A stretch of DNA of 64,000 nt from JSC-12 sp033764965 (GTDB taxonomy: Bacteria > Cyanobacteriota > Cyanobacteriia > Leptolyngbyales > Leptolyngbyaceae): the NCBI GenBank assembly GCA_033764965.1, contig JANRIN010000338.1, forward strand, positions 13,785-77,784, in the 5' to 3' direction. This document shows, in pieces, positions 15,201-23,609 of the stretch. The notes under the pieces are model-generated. The model made no database searches and was not told the origin of the DNA. It worked only from the letters and a program-made list of their open reading frames with translations. Within the stretch, counting starts at the first letter, position 1; the number at the start of each line of letters is the position of its first letter. Position numbers and translations under genes: made by a program.

Positions 15201-16511
15201 ATGTCTATTCCTGCGGTTTCTGCCGACGCTATTTTGCAACAAGCGGCTTCGCTGCTGGTGTATCAATCCGTGCTAGAAACCGACGTTGGACACGCCTTTG
15301 TTGAGTTATTGCAAGGCATTCATCGCGCCAAACGTGCCCCCACCTTAAAAACCCTGAGTTGCTTACGGGCGTATGGTCGCTGGTTTCGGCTGTTGGCAGA
15401 GCGGAACCAAAGTTGGCAGGAGCATCTGTTGAGCCAAATCTTGCAGGACGATAATCCCTTTTCGCGCCAGGTACAAACGCGATCGCTGGCAGAGTTGCCG
15501 CCCGGACTGGTGCAAGCGGCACAACACGATCTGCAAGTTTTGCAACGCTTGTACTGGTGCGATGGAGAACAACTGAATTTGTGGATCCAGGCGATCGCAC
15601 CCCTACCTCAACCCATGATTGTGTGGCATTCTACCCATCCAGATCAAACTCCCTTGCAAGAAAAACTTGCCTCCAGTGAAGATTGGGCGACCGCCTTAGC
15701 CCCCCTGGCGGATCACTATCGCCAGCAGGGAACTGGACTCTTCGCGCAGTATCGGGTGTTTCGCTGGCAGGCAGGGCAGTTTGTGGGAATTGCTCATGCC
15801 GATCCAGTCCAGTTGGCTGATTTGGTGGGATACGAGGCGCAAAAAGCAACCCTGGTCAAAAACACCGAGTTTCTGCTGCAAGGACTTCCTTCCCTGCATG
15901 TGCTGCTGTACGGCAGTCGCGGAACGGGTAAATCGTCTTTAGTCAAAGCTTTGTTGAATCTATACGGCGATCGCGGGTTGCGATTGATCGAAGTGTCCAA
16001 GTCAGAATTGAACACGCTGCCAGCGATTGCCGATCAACTCCGCCCTCTGCCGCAGAAGTTTATTTTGTTTGTGGATGATCTGTCGTTTGAGGAAGACGAA
16101 GATGCCTATAAAGCCTTGAAAGTGGTGCTAGAAGGCAACGTTACCGCCCGCCCGCAAAATCTGGTGGTGTATGCCACAACGAACCGTCGCCATTTGATTC
16201 GGGAATTTTTTGGCGATCGTCCCACGCCGAGAGAGGGAGACGAGGTTCATGCCTGGGATACGGTGCAAGAAAAACTCTCCTTCAGCGATCGCTTTGGGCT
16301 AACGTTGACCTTTGAACCTGCGAATCAGCTCACTTACCTGCAAATCGTGCACCATCTAGCACAGCAGGCAGGTTTAACACTGAATGCGGCAGAGTTGGAA
16401 TTTCAGGCATTACAGTGGGCAACTCGGCATAACGGACGCTCTGGACGGACGGCACGGCAATTGATTGATTTTTTAACAGCAGATTTCGCGCTGAATGACC
16501 AGAGGGATTAA
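15201..16511 (+). CDS. DUF815 AAA-type ATPase
   Basis: The protein (436 aa) has a helical N-terminal region of about 200 residues, then a P-loop domain: LLYGSRGTGKSSLVKALL near residue 235, Walker B ILFVDDLSFEEDED near 285, sensor VVYATTNRRHLIREF near 320, and a C-terminal helical lid ending with GRSGRTARQLIDFL. This is the DUF815 family, predicted AAA+ ATPases of unknown role in many bacteria. The close spacing to the channel gene (18 bp) is the only functional hint. The codon use looks like its neighbours. Confidence 0.85.
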   Translation: MSIPAVSADAILQQAASLLVYQSVLETDVGHAFVELLQGIHRAKRAPTLKTLSCLRAYGRWFRLLAERNQSWQEHLLSQILQDDNPFSRQVQTRSLAELPPGLVQAAQHDLQVLQRLYWCDGEQLNLWIQAIAPLPQPMIVWHSTHPDQTPLQEKLASSEDWATALAPLADHYRQQGTGLFAQYRVFRWQAGQFVGIAHADPVQLADLVGYEAQKATLVKNTEFLLQGLPSLHVLLYGSRGTGKSSLVKALLNLYGDRGLRLIEVSKSELNTLPAIADQLRPLPQKFILFVDDLSFEEDEDAYKALKVVLEGNVTARPQNLVVYATTNRRHLIREFFGDRPTPREGDEVHAWDTVQEKLSFSDRFGLTLTFEPANQLTYLQIVHHLAQQAGLTLNAAELEFQALQWATRHNGRSGRTARQLIDFLTADFALNDQRD

Positions 16512-16640
16512 GCCACCTTCTGCGATCGTCCCATTTTGCCCATTTTCATCCACACCCTGCCCTATCACCTGCTACCCTGTTAAAGCTGTACGTCCTCTCT
16601 AGATGATTGGTGCTGGATTGTTGGTGCTTGGAGACGAACT

Positions 16641-17291
16641 ATGCAACTTGCAAAATTGTTCGCGGCTGGTGGCATTGTCATGTACCCCTTGCTGGGCTTT
16701 TCCCTTGTGGCAGGGGCACTGATCCTGGAGCGGCTCTTTTTTTGGAGTCGAGTTGCCCGCCAGCAAGACCGCTTAGTTCGAGAAGTGTTGGTGTTGTATA
16801 ACAAGAGTCAGAGTGCGGCGTATATGCTGCTACAAAGACACGCGCACTTGCCCCTTGCCCGTATTTTCTTGGCGGCGCTGGAACTGGAGCGCCCAAATCC
16901 GGAGGAATTTCGTCTGGCGTTGGAAAGTGCAGCCCAGGCAGAAATCCCGCTCCTCAAGCGTTTTAACACTGTTTTTGAGACGATCGTTAGCCTTTCACCC
17001 TTGTTGGGATTGCTAGGAACTGTCCTGGGTCTGATTCAATCTTTTGCCTCGCTCCAACTGGGGGAATTAGGCGGCAGCAATACGATCGGAGTTAGCGCTG
17101 GAATTAGCGAAGCCCTGATTTCGACGGCAGCCGGATTGATTGTGGCGATCGTCACCCTGCTGTTTGCTAACACGTTCCGGGGATTGTATCGCCGTCAAGT
17201 TGCCCTGATTCAAGAGTACGGTGGTCAGCTAGAACTGCTTTACCGTCGGCAGGCTGAACGAGGAGTAGCCCACCCCTATGCGACTACCTGA
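16641..17291 (+). CDS. exbB: MotA/TolQ/ExbB proton channel family protein
   Basis: The 216-residue protein has an N-terminal membrane segment (GGIVMYPLLGFSLVAGALIL), a cytoplasmic domain, and two further membrane helices near residues 115-180 with the family pattern SPLLGLLGTVLGLIQSF and ISTAAGLIVAIVTLL. With ExbD it uses the proton gradient of the plasma membrane to energise an outer-membrane receptor through a TonB-like protein. No tonB or receptor gene is adjacent. It overlaps the exbD gene by 14 bp. Confidence 0.9.
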   Translation: MQLAKLFAAGGIVMYPLLGFSLVAGALILERLFFWSRVARQQDRLVREVLVLYNKSQSAAYMLLQRHAHLPLARIFLAALELERPNPEEFRLALESAAQAEIPLLKRFNTVFETIVSLSPLLGLLGTVLGLIQSFASLQLGELGGSNTIGVSAGISEALISTAAGLIVAIVTLLFANTFRGLYRRQVALIQEYGGQLELLYRRQAERGVAHPYATT

Positions 17292-17673
17292 AGAACCGGA
17301 TGAACCATTGCAAATCAACATCGTTCCCATGATCGATGTGATTTTTGCTATTTTGACCTTTTTCATCATGTCGTCTTTGTTTCTCGGTCGGTCTACGGGC
17401 TTGTCAGTTAGCTTACCCACCGCTAAGACAGCTCAAAATCAGCCGACCAGTCAGGTTGCCGTCACCTTGAAGTCGGATGGTCAACTGAGCTTAGACAAGC
17501 AACCCGTTGCGCTCAAACAACTGCAACCTCGGCTACGGGCACTGGTTGGGACTCAACCAACCCTGGTGCTGATTCAGGCAGATAAACGGGTAGAGCATGG
17601 CAGCGTGGTGGCTGTGATGGATCAGCTGCGCCAGATGCCAAACGTGCGGATGGCGATCGCGGCGCAGCCATAA
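17278..17673 (+). CDS. exbD: ExbD/TolR family biopolymer transport protein
   Basis: The protein (131 aa) has the ExbD form: a short cytosolic N-terminus with LQINIVPMIDVIFAILTFF, in which the Asp in the single membrane helix is the conserved proton-path residue, followed by a periplasmic domain with the LVLIQADKRVEHGSVVAVMD strand-helix. It works with the overlapping exbB product. Its 3' end is 20 bp from the convergent ugd gene, with no clear hairpin between. Confidence 0.92.
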   Translation: MRLPEEPDEPLQINIVPMIDVIFAILTFFIMSSLFLGRSTGLSVSLPTAKTAQNQPTSQVAVTLKSDGQLSLDKQPVALKQLQPRLRALVGTQPTLVLIQADKRVEHGSVVAVMDQLRQMPNVRMAIAAQP

Positions 17674-17693
17674 CACAGCATACAGGGGTTGAC

Positions 17694-19103
17694 CTAACGA
17701 CCAACTCCCACATAACGGAAGCCGATCTCCTCTAGAGCATCCTGATTCAGAAAATTACGCCCATCGATGATGATGCGGGAGTGCATCAAATTGCCCATCT
17801 TGGTGTAATCCAAGGAGCGAAATTCTTGCCAATCGGTCACTACAACCAGCGCATCACAACCATCTGCCAAACGTTCAGGGTCGGTTTCCACAATCACATT
17901 CGACAAACCATGCCGCATCCCGGTTTGGGAAATGATCGGGTCGTAGGCTTTGATCTTTGTTCCCAGTCGGGACAAATGCTCAATGATGTTCAAGGCAGGC
18001 GCATCCCGCAAATCATCCGTATCCGGTTTGAACGTTAAGCCCAGTAAACCAACCGTTTTTCCTTTCAAAACCTTGAGTGCTTGTTGCAGTTTCTCGACCA
18101 CAATTAAGCGCTGACGTTGATTCACCGCGACGGCAGCTTTGAGCAGATGTGCCTCGTAACCGTAATCATCAGCGGTATGAATCAACGCAGAAACATCTTT
18201 GGGGAAGCAAGAACCGCCCCAGCCGATGCCCGCTTGCAAAAACTTGCCCCCAATGCGGGAATCTAGCCCAATGCCTTTGGCAACTTCCACCACATCTGCA
18301 CCGACCCGATCGCAGATATTAGCAACTTCATTGATAAAACTGATCTTGGTTGCCAAAAACGCATTGGCTGCGTATTTAATCATCTCCGCAGAGCTTAAGT
18401 CCGTTGTCACCACAGGGACAGGGCTACCCGTTTTGTTTTCGGCAAAGTGACGATTCACGATCGGCTCATATAATTCCTGCATGAGAGAGATTGCTGGCTG
18501 GCTGTTACTGCCTAGCACAATCCGATCGGGATTGAAGGTGTCATACACCGCAGAACCTTCGCGCAGGAACTCAGGATTACTGACCACATCAAATTCTGGC
18601 TCTTTTGCCAGGGCGGTTGCTGCTGCCACAACATCCATCGCACCTCCAGCTAGAACTGGAATCTCGACTCCAGCCTGCTGCTCGGCATAGCCATCTAACA
18701 CCAGCATTCGCACCCAATCACCAGACCCGATCGGCACAGTGGACTTGTTCACGATCACTTTGTACTCACCGTTCAAGTGGGCACCAATACCCCGCGCCAC
18801 AGCTTCTACGTAACGAGTATCGCTTTCTCCCGTGGGTAAGGCGGGAGTGCCTACAGCAATAAACAACACCTGCCCATGCTCTACCCCAGCTTGTAGATCG
18901 GTTGTAAATTCGATCGTCCCTGCCTGGATGCAGCTTTGCAAAATTTCCGATAATCCTGGTTCAAAAATCGGAGACTGCCCAGACTTCATCAACCTGACTT
19001 TCTCTTCGTTGTTGTCCACACACACCACATGGTGCCCTGTGTGTGCCAAACAAGCGCCCGTTACCAAACCAACGTATCCAGTCCCAATTACACAAACGCG
19101 CAT
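17694..19103 (-). CDS. ugd: UDP-glucose 6-dehydrogenase
   Basis: The enzyme oxidises UDP-glucose to UDP-glucuronate using two NAD+. The 469-residue sequence has the N-terminal NAD motif VCVIGTGYVGLVTGACLA, NKSTVPIGSGD, the NPEFLREGSAVYDTFNPDRIV block, the catalytic Cys in GWGGSCFPKDV, and the C-terminal UDP-binding domain with GLTFKPDTDDLRDAP. It lies 99 bp downstream of the UDP-glucuronate decarboxylase gene on the same strand, and the two reactions are consecutive, which supports co-expression for UDP-xylose supply. The length and motifs are complete. Confidence 0.95.
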   Translation of the reverse strand: MRVCVIGTGYVGLVTGACLAHTGHHVVCVDNNEEKVRLMKSGQSPIFEPGLSEILQSCIQAGTIEFTTDLQAGVEHGQVLFIAVGTPALPTGESDTRYVEAVARGIGAHLNGEYKVIVNKSTVPIGSGDWVRMLVLDGYAEQQAGVEIPVLAGGAMDVVAAATALAKEPEFDVVSNPEFLREGSAVYDTFNPDRIVLGSNSQPAISLMQELYEPIVNRHFAENKTGSPVPVVTTDLSSAEMIKYAANAFLATKISFINEVANICDRVGADVVEVAKGIGLDSRIGGKFLQAGIGWGGSCFPKDVSALIHTADDYGYEAHLLKAAVAVNQRQRLIVVEKLQQALKVLKGKTVGLLGLTFKPDTDDLRDAPALNIIEHLSRLGTKIKAYDPIISQTGMRHGLSNVIVETDPERLADGCDALVVVTDWQEFRSLDYTKMGNLMHSRIIIDGRNFLNQDALEEIGFRYVGVGR

Positions 19104-19202
19104 AGACTAACCTCAAACAAATACTAATTTCAACAAGAAGAACCTCAGGCTTTGCCAGCGACGGATAGATGTTTAGCCTCAATTGCTAGTTTCAGTGGCT
19201 GG

Positions 19203-20174
19203 TTAAATTGGTGATGCAGCTTGATCCAGTTGAATCGTTGTTCCTGGCACACCCATCCGAGTCCGGAAATCTTCGATCGTCAAAAAGAGACCTTCTGTCA
19301 CGGGAACCGCTGGTTGCCAACCCACCAGCTTTTGAGCTTTGCTAATATCTGGGCGACGACGGCGGGGATCATCTTGAGGCAAGGGTTCAAAGCGAATATC
19401 TGTATCCGGGTTGACCATTTTTTGGATGGTTTGAGCCAATTCCAGAATTGTGTATTCTTCAGGATTGCCCAAATTCATGGGGCCGGTATGAGCACCATTC
19501 ATCAATCGCATCAATCCGTCCACCAAATCCGAAACGTAGCAAAAACTGCGAGTTTGATTACCAGTGCCGTAGACCGTGAGGGGAGATCCCTTCAGGGCTT
19601 GAACGATAAAGTTACTAACCACCCGACCATCATTTTCCAGCATCCGAGGACCGTAGGTGTTGAAAATACGAGCCACGCGAATATCAACATCATTCTGACG
19701 GTGATAATCAAAGGTCAAGGTTTCTGCAACCCGCTTGCCTTCGTCGTAACAACTCCGGATGCCGATCGGGTTCACATTGCCCCAGTACTCTTCGGCTTGG
19801 GGATGAATTTCTGGATCTCCGTATACTTCTGAGGTGGAAGCCAGCAGGAATCGAGCCTTGACTCGCTTCGCCAGCCCCAACATATTTAAAGTCCCCATAA
19901 CATTCGTTTTAATCGTTTTCACGGGGTTGAATTGGTAGTGCACTGGCGATGCAGGGCAGGCGAGATGGTAGATCTGATCAACTTCCAACCGGATGGGTTC
20001 CGTAATGTCGTGGCGAATTAGCTCAAAATAGGGATGTCCAATCCACTGCAAAACATTGTGCTTGCGCCCAGTATAAAAATTATCTAAACAAATGACTTCG
20101 TGCCCTTCCGTCATCAAGCGATCAATCAGGTGAGAACCAATGAACCCAGCCCCGCCAGTTACCAAAATTCTCAT
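19203..20174 (-). CDS. uxs: UDP-glucuronate decarboxylase (UDP-xylose synthase)
   Basis: This extended short-chain dehydrogenase/reductase (323 aa) converts UDP-glucuronate to UDP-xylose. It shows VTGGAGFIGSHL at the N-terminus, LACPASPVHYQFNP, the active-site Ser and Tyr-x-x-x-Lys in STSEVYG and SCYDEGKRVAE, NTYGPRM, and TRSFCYVSDLVDGL. The CPASP block and the YDEGKR form of the catalytic motif distinguish UXS from the dTDP-glucose dehydratases. It precedes ugd on the same strand. Together they indicate xylose or glucuronate in exopolysaccharide or cell-wall glycans. Confidence 0.92.
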   Translation of the reverse strand: MRILVTGGAGFIGSHLIDRLMTEGHEVICLDNFYTGRKHNVLQWIGHPYFELIRHDITEPIRLEVDQIYHLACPASPVHYQFNPVKTIKTNVMGTLNMLGLAKRVKARFLLASTSEVYGDPEIHPQAEEYWGNVNPIGIRSCYDEGKRVAETLTFDYHRQNDVDIRVARIFNTYGPRMLENDGRVVSNFIVQALKGSPLTVYGTGNQTRSFCYVSDLVDGLMRLMNGAHTGPMNLGNPEEYTILELAQTIQKMVNPDTDIRFEPLPQDDPRRRRPDISKAQKLVGWQPAVPVTEGLFLTIEDFRTRMGVPGTTIQLDQAASPI

Positions 20175-20770
20175 GTCTTTCAGTCCCCTCCGATGTTATG
20201 GATAAACTCAGAACGCATACAATTTTTAATCTGCACACCAATTAAATACAAAGTTCTCCGATGAATGTCAAACTAGCTGTTGATATTCCCACCTGATACT
20301 CACATCTATAGCGAAGTGCACCTTCCAAAGCAGGCAACCCTGAATTGGGCAGGTAAATATCATCAAATGCCTGACTGTTATCTGCACTAGAGCATAACAG
20401 CCATAATCTATTGACTTAGAGTTTCAACTGCTCATATTAGTCAGCAACATTGCTAAATGTAAAAGCGTACGCCGTATTTTTACTTAATCTTTATCCGAAT
20501 ACCAGCGCTCAGGCGATCGATCAAGATGGGCGCAACTCACCGTGCTGGCAACTCAACGGTTCAACAAGTACTAAGAGTAGCCACGGATTTGCTAAGGTGA
20601 GGAGTTCGCTCCTGCTGGGTTCCGTAAACTTGATGCACACCCAAACTTATACTCAGGTCAATCATAAAAAAATCATGGGACAAATCTAACGATTTGCGTA
20701 TTTATCTCTAGGCTGACGAATTTGGTTCTACTAGACTGAAGCTGGTGCAATTGAGTGCTTTTGAATCACC
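20175..20770. other. 596-bp divergent intergenic region
   Basis: This AT-rich region separates the divergent uxs and glycosyltransferase-like genes and must hold both promoters. I see no convincing gene: an open frame near 20450-20689 lacks a ribosome site and family features. A small stem (AGGAGTTCGCTCCT, around 20601-20614) is the only structure noticed. Confidence 0.5.
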
Positions 20771-21748
20771 ATGAGCAGTACAGATATGACTTCCCCGCTA
20801 CTCACTCAGCAAATGAAACAAAAACTGGCTCGGTTGGGTATGGTTAACTTCCTGGTTGGCAAAAAACTGCTCGCCAATCTCAGAAATAAATGGAAATTGC
20901 TGGAGCTTTATCAGCGGGCTGAAGTCATACGATTCTTAGCTGATTCTCAACTTTCACCTCCAAAGCAGGAACGGGTTTTTGTGGCGATCGCGCATATTGT
21001 TTCGCCTCAAGATGTTTCTGATCCTGAAAAGCGTGCGCCGAAGCTGGAACGGTTAAAAAACTGCATTGATGCCTTGCTCAATAGCTTTGCCCACTGCCAA
21101 TTAGAGATTAGTATTACAACTCTGCCAGGGCGAAATGTTGTTTCTTATCTACCTGCCTACCAGCGTAAACTGGTGCACATCCAGGAAAGTCCAGATTGGG
21201 AGCCGATGTACGTTGGCTATCGGGCGCAGGATGAAATGATCGATCGGTTGCCGGAATTTGATTGGTTTTTGATGATCGAGGATGACATTGTTATTTATGA
21301 CAGTTTGTTTTTGGAGAAACTGAAGCGGTTTAACCGGAAAAGCGGCTCTCTTCAATACGTGCTTTTTCCCAACCGCTACGAAATGTATGAGGGTAAGAAG
21401 AGCTACATCGATTTAACAGTTGAACTCGATCTAGCCTGGGATCGGGTCTCCATGATTACGGATGATGGCGTGAAATTTGCTGAATGCTCCAATCCTCATA
21501 CGGGTCTCTACTGTTTGTCTCGCGAACAGTTGGCGTATTGGGCGGCATCTGGACGGCATTGGAAAAATCAATCCCTGGTGGTTGGACCCCTGGAAAGTGC
21601 TGCCACCTTTGCATTGCTAGAGTGCTTCAAGCTCTACAAGCCCCATCCACAAAATTTGAACTATTTTGAAGTTCGCCACTACGATACGAAGTACTCTAAA
21701 CTGTTCCCCGATGCGCCGCACCATATCATTTCAGCCGTTCATCAATAA
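20771..21748 (+). CDS. Glycosyltransferase-like protein, unknown specificity
   Basis: I do not recognise a named family for this 325-residue protein. The first 60 residues are basic and helical. The core then reads like a GT-A fold: a strand at ERVFVAIAHIV, a mid-protein acidic DxD-type motif in WFLMIEDDIVIYD near residue 175, and FPNRYEMY and GLYCLSREQLAYW downstream. There is no signal peptide and no membrane helix. The position beside uxs and ugd, transcribed divergently, fits a role in polysaccharide assembly. That is inference. Confidence 0.55.
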   Translation: MSSTDMTSPLLTQQMKQKLARLGMVNFLVGKKLLANLRNKWKLLELYQRAEVIRFLADSQLSPPKQERVFVAIAHIVSPQDVSDPEKRAPKLERLKNCIDALLNSFAHCQLEISITTLPGRNVVSYLPAYQRKLVHIQESPDWEPMYVGYRAQDEMIDRLPEFDWFLMIEDDIVIYDSLFLEKLKRFNRKSGSLQYVLFPNRYEMYEGKKSYIDLTVELDLAWDRVSMITDDGVKFAECSNPHTGLYCLSREQLAYWAASGRHWKNQSLVVGPLESAATFALLECFKLYKPHPQNLNYFEVRHYDTKYSKLFPDAPHHIISAVHQ

Positions 21749-21765
21749 CCAACTGTGCAAGAAAA

Positions 21766-21787
21766 AGCCTGTGGATTACCCACAGGC
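21766..21787 (-). terminator. Rho-independent terminator for the minus-strand gene at 21875-22261
   Basis: GCCTGTGG (21767-21774) and CCACAGGC (21779-21786) form an 8-bp stem around a four-base loop. Read on the minus strand the stem is followed by TTTTTC, giving an intrinsic terminator about 90 bp after that gene. The plus-strand side has no T-run. Confidence 0.75.
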
Positions 21788-21874
21788 AACTGAATTTAGT
21801 CAAGCTTTACCTGAACTACTGCACTCCCTGAATCCGGCTAAATGTCGCTCTAAAAAGGGCGTACTGAGGTGAAC

Positions 21875-22261
21875 TTATGCCAGGGTTTCTGGGCAGTATC
21901 CTAAGCCGCGCACAAACTGGTTACGAAACTCTTCAATTTCTTGGCGATCGGGCGTGCCATGAGACACCACTGCGACTTGATAGCGTTGCATCACTTCAAC
22001 GGGGGATTGTCCAGTTTCTAAACCCCACAACGCCATTTGCACACGAATATCAGGTTCGCAGGGAATACCTAACTCACTCATGAAGGCTTTGAAGTCTCCG
22101 TGCTGCTGTAGATCAAGATACTCGCTCAGTTTGACACGCACTATCCATCCATCAATTTGATGAATGACGGTCATGAACCGAACGGGTAATCGACCGCTAT
22201 GCAAGTATTCGACGGCTCGTAGTGTCAGACTGGTGTTGGCAAGAAAGTAAAGGTAGTCCAT
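21875..22261 (-). CDS. Conserved protein of unknown function
   Basis: The 128-residue protein begins MDYLYFLANTSLTLRAVEYL, has a basic central strand HQIDGWIVRVKLSEYLDL, and a C-terminal helical part with VEVMQRYQVAVVSHGTPD and ending in a Cys-containing tail. I do not recognise the family, though it looks like a well-behaved cytosolic protein. The ATG at 22261 is preferred to the upstream TTG at 22276, which adds five residues. It is transcribed divergently from queA and ends at a clear terminator. Confidence 0.6.
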   Translation of the reverse strand: MDYLYFLANTSLTLRAVEYLHSGRLPVRFMTVIHQIDGWIVRVKLSEYLDLQQHGDFKAFMSELGIPCEPDIRVQMALWGLETGQSPVEVMQRYQVAVVSHGTPDRQEIEEFRNQFVRGLGYCPETLA

Positions 22262-22409
22262 AGGTCGTCTACCCAACCGGGCGCAATGCTACATTTCTAT
22301 AGTCGGTTGTAAAGGCTTTTTGTGACAGGGGAGAAGCCCCCGACCTAATAGCGGGTTTTCACCCATTTATTCGTGGTAAGTTCAAGAATGCTCTACGAAT
22401 GGTTATGGG

Positions 22410-23564
22410 GTGGTGGACAGCGATCGCCTGCTATCGGCTTACGATTACAATTTACCTCCAGAGAGAATTGCCCAATTTCCCGCAGTTCCTCGCGATAGCT
22501 CTCGTTTGTTGGTGCTCACAAGTCCAACAGACCATGCCCATGCTACTTTTCACGAGTTGCCAGACTTGCTTCAGCCAGGAGATTTGCTAGTTCTGAACAA
22601 TACTCGCGTGCTTCCGGCTCGCTTGTATGGATACAAACCCAGCGGTCTACCCGTCGAGGTTTTGCTGCTTGAACCCCAATCCAGTAGTCCCCAACCAGAC
22701 GCTGACTTCTCCCATCGCTGGCTGGCGTTAGTCAAACCGGGACGACGCTTAAAGCCAGGTGCCATGATTTATTTTGATCCAGCAGATGTGAGACAGTCGC
22801 AGGCAGGTGCGAAAATCCTCCATCCCGCAGGAGTTTATGCCACAGTGCTGGAAACAGATGCTGCTACGAGTGGGCGAATCATCCAATTTGAGGTTCCTGC
22901 CCAGGTTTCTTTAAAAGCCTGGTTGTACGAGATGGGGCGTGTTCCGCTACCACCTTATATCTCGGAGACAGACTCCGATCCGGAGCAGTATCAAACCGTT
23001 TATGCCGATCGCGTGGGTGCAGTTGCCGCGCCAACCGCTGGACTTCACTTCACTCCACAACTTTTAGAAAAACTCCAGGCTGAAGGCATTCATCAGGCAT
23101 TTGTGACTTTGCATGTTGGAGTTGGCACCTTTCGTCCAGTGGAATCAACCGACATTACAGCCCATGCCATGCATTCTGAATGGGCAGAGGTGTCTCCAGA
23201 AACGGTTGCTCTGATTCAGCAAACCAGAGCAAAAGGCGGACGCATTATTGCCGTAGGAACCACTGTGGTCAGAGCATTGGAGGGGGCGAGCCAGGGAGGA
23301 ACCCTCAAGCCGTTCTATGGCAAAACCAATTTGTTCATTTATCCTGGCTATCAATGGCAAGTGGTTGAAGGCTTGATTACTAACTTTCATTTACCAAAGT
23401 CGAGCTTGATGATGTTAGTGAGTGCCTTGATTGGGCGTGAGCGATTACTGAGTTTGTATCAGGTGGCGATCGCCGAGCAGTATCGGTTTTACTCCTTCGG
23501 CGATGCCATGCTGATTTTGCCCCAAGCGGTTAACTGGTCTGAATCAGTCAGATCCGTTGGTTAA
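22410..23564 (+). CDS. queA: S-adenosylmethionine:tRNA ribosyltransferase-isomerase
   Basis: QueA transfers the ribose part of SAM to 7-aminomethyl-7-deazaguanine in tRNA, making epoxyqueuosine. The 384-residue sequence is complete: SAYDYNLPPERIAQFP at the N-terminus, VLNNTRVLPARLYG, APTAGLHFTPQLLEKL, TLHVGVGTFRPV, GTTVVRALEG and TNFHLPKSSLMMLVSA. A short Ser/Pro/Gln stretch near residues 90-102 looks like an extra loop. The start is GTG at 22410 (a second GTG follows at 22413). It ends 46 bp from the convergent giant gene. Confidence 0.95.
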   Translation: MVDSDRLLSAYDYNLPPERIAQFPAVPRDSSRLLVLTSPTDHAHATFHELPDLLQPGDLLVLNNTRVLPARLYGYKPSGLPVEVLLLEPQSSSPQPDADFSHRWLALVKPGRRLKPGAMIYFDPADVRQSQAGAKILHPAGVYATVLETDAATSGRIIQFEVPAQVSLKAWLYEMGRVPLPPYISETDSDPEQYQTVYADRVGAVAAPTAGLHFTPQLLEKLQAEGIHQAFVTLHVGVGTFRPVESTDITAHAMHSEWAEVSPETVALIQQTRAKGGRIIAVGTTVVRALEGASQGGTLKPFYGKTNLFIYPGYQWQVVEGLITNFHLPKSSLMMLVSALIGRERLLSLYQVAIAEQYRFYSFGDAMLILPQAVNWSESVRSVG

Positions 23565-23609
23565 TTTGCTCACGATTCACTTCCTGCCAATGGTCAGCTT
23601 TGGCGCTAA

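Noticed and set aside
20450..20689. Open frame of 79 codons between uxs and the glycosyltransferase-like gene
   Set aside because: No ribosome site, no hydrophobic or domain pattern, and a run of unrelated residues; the region is better explained as a promoter region.
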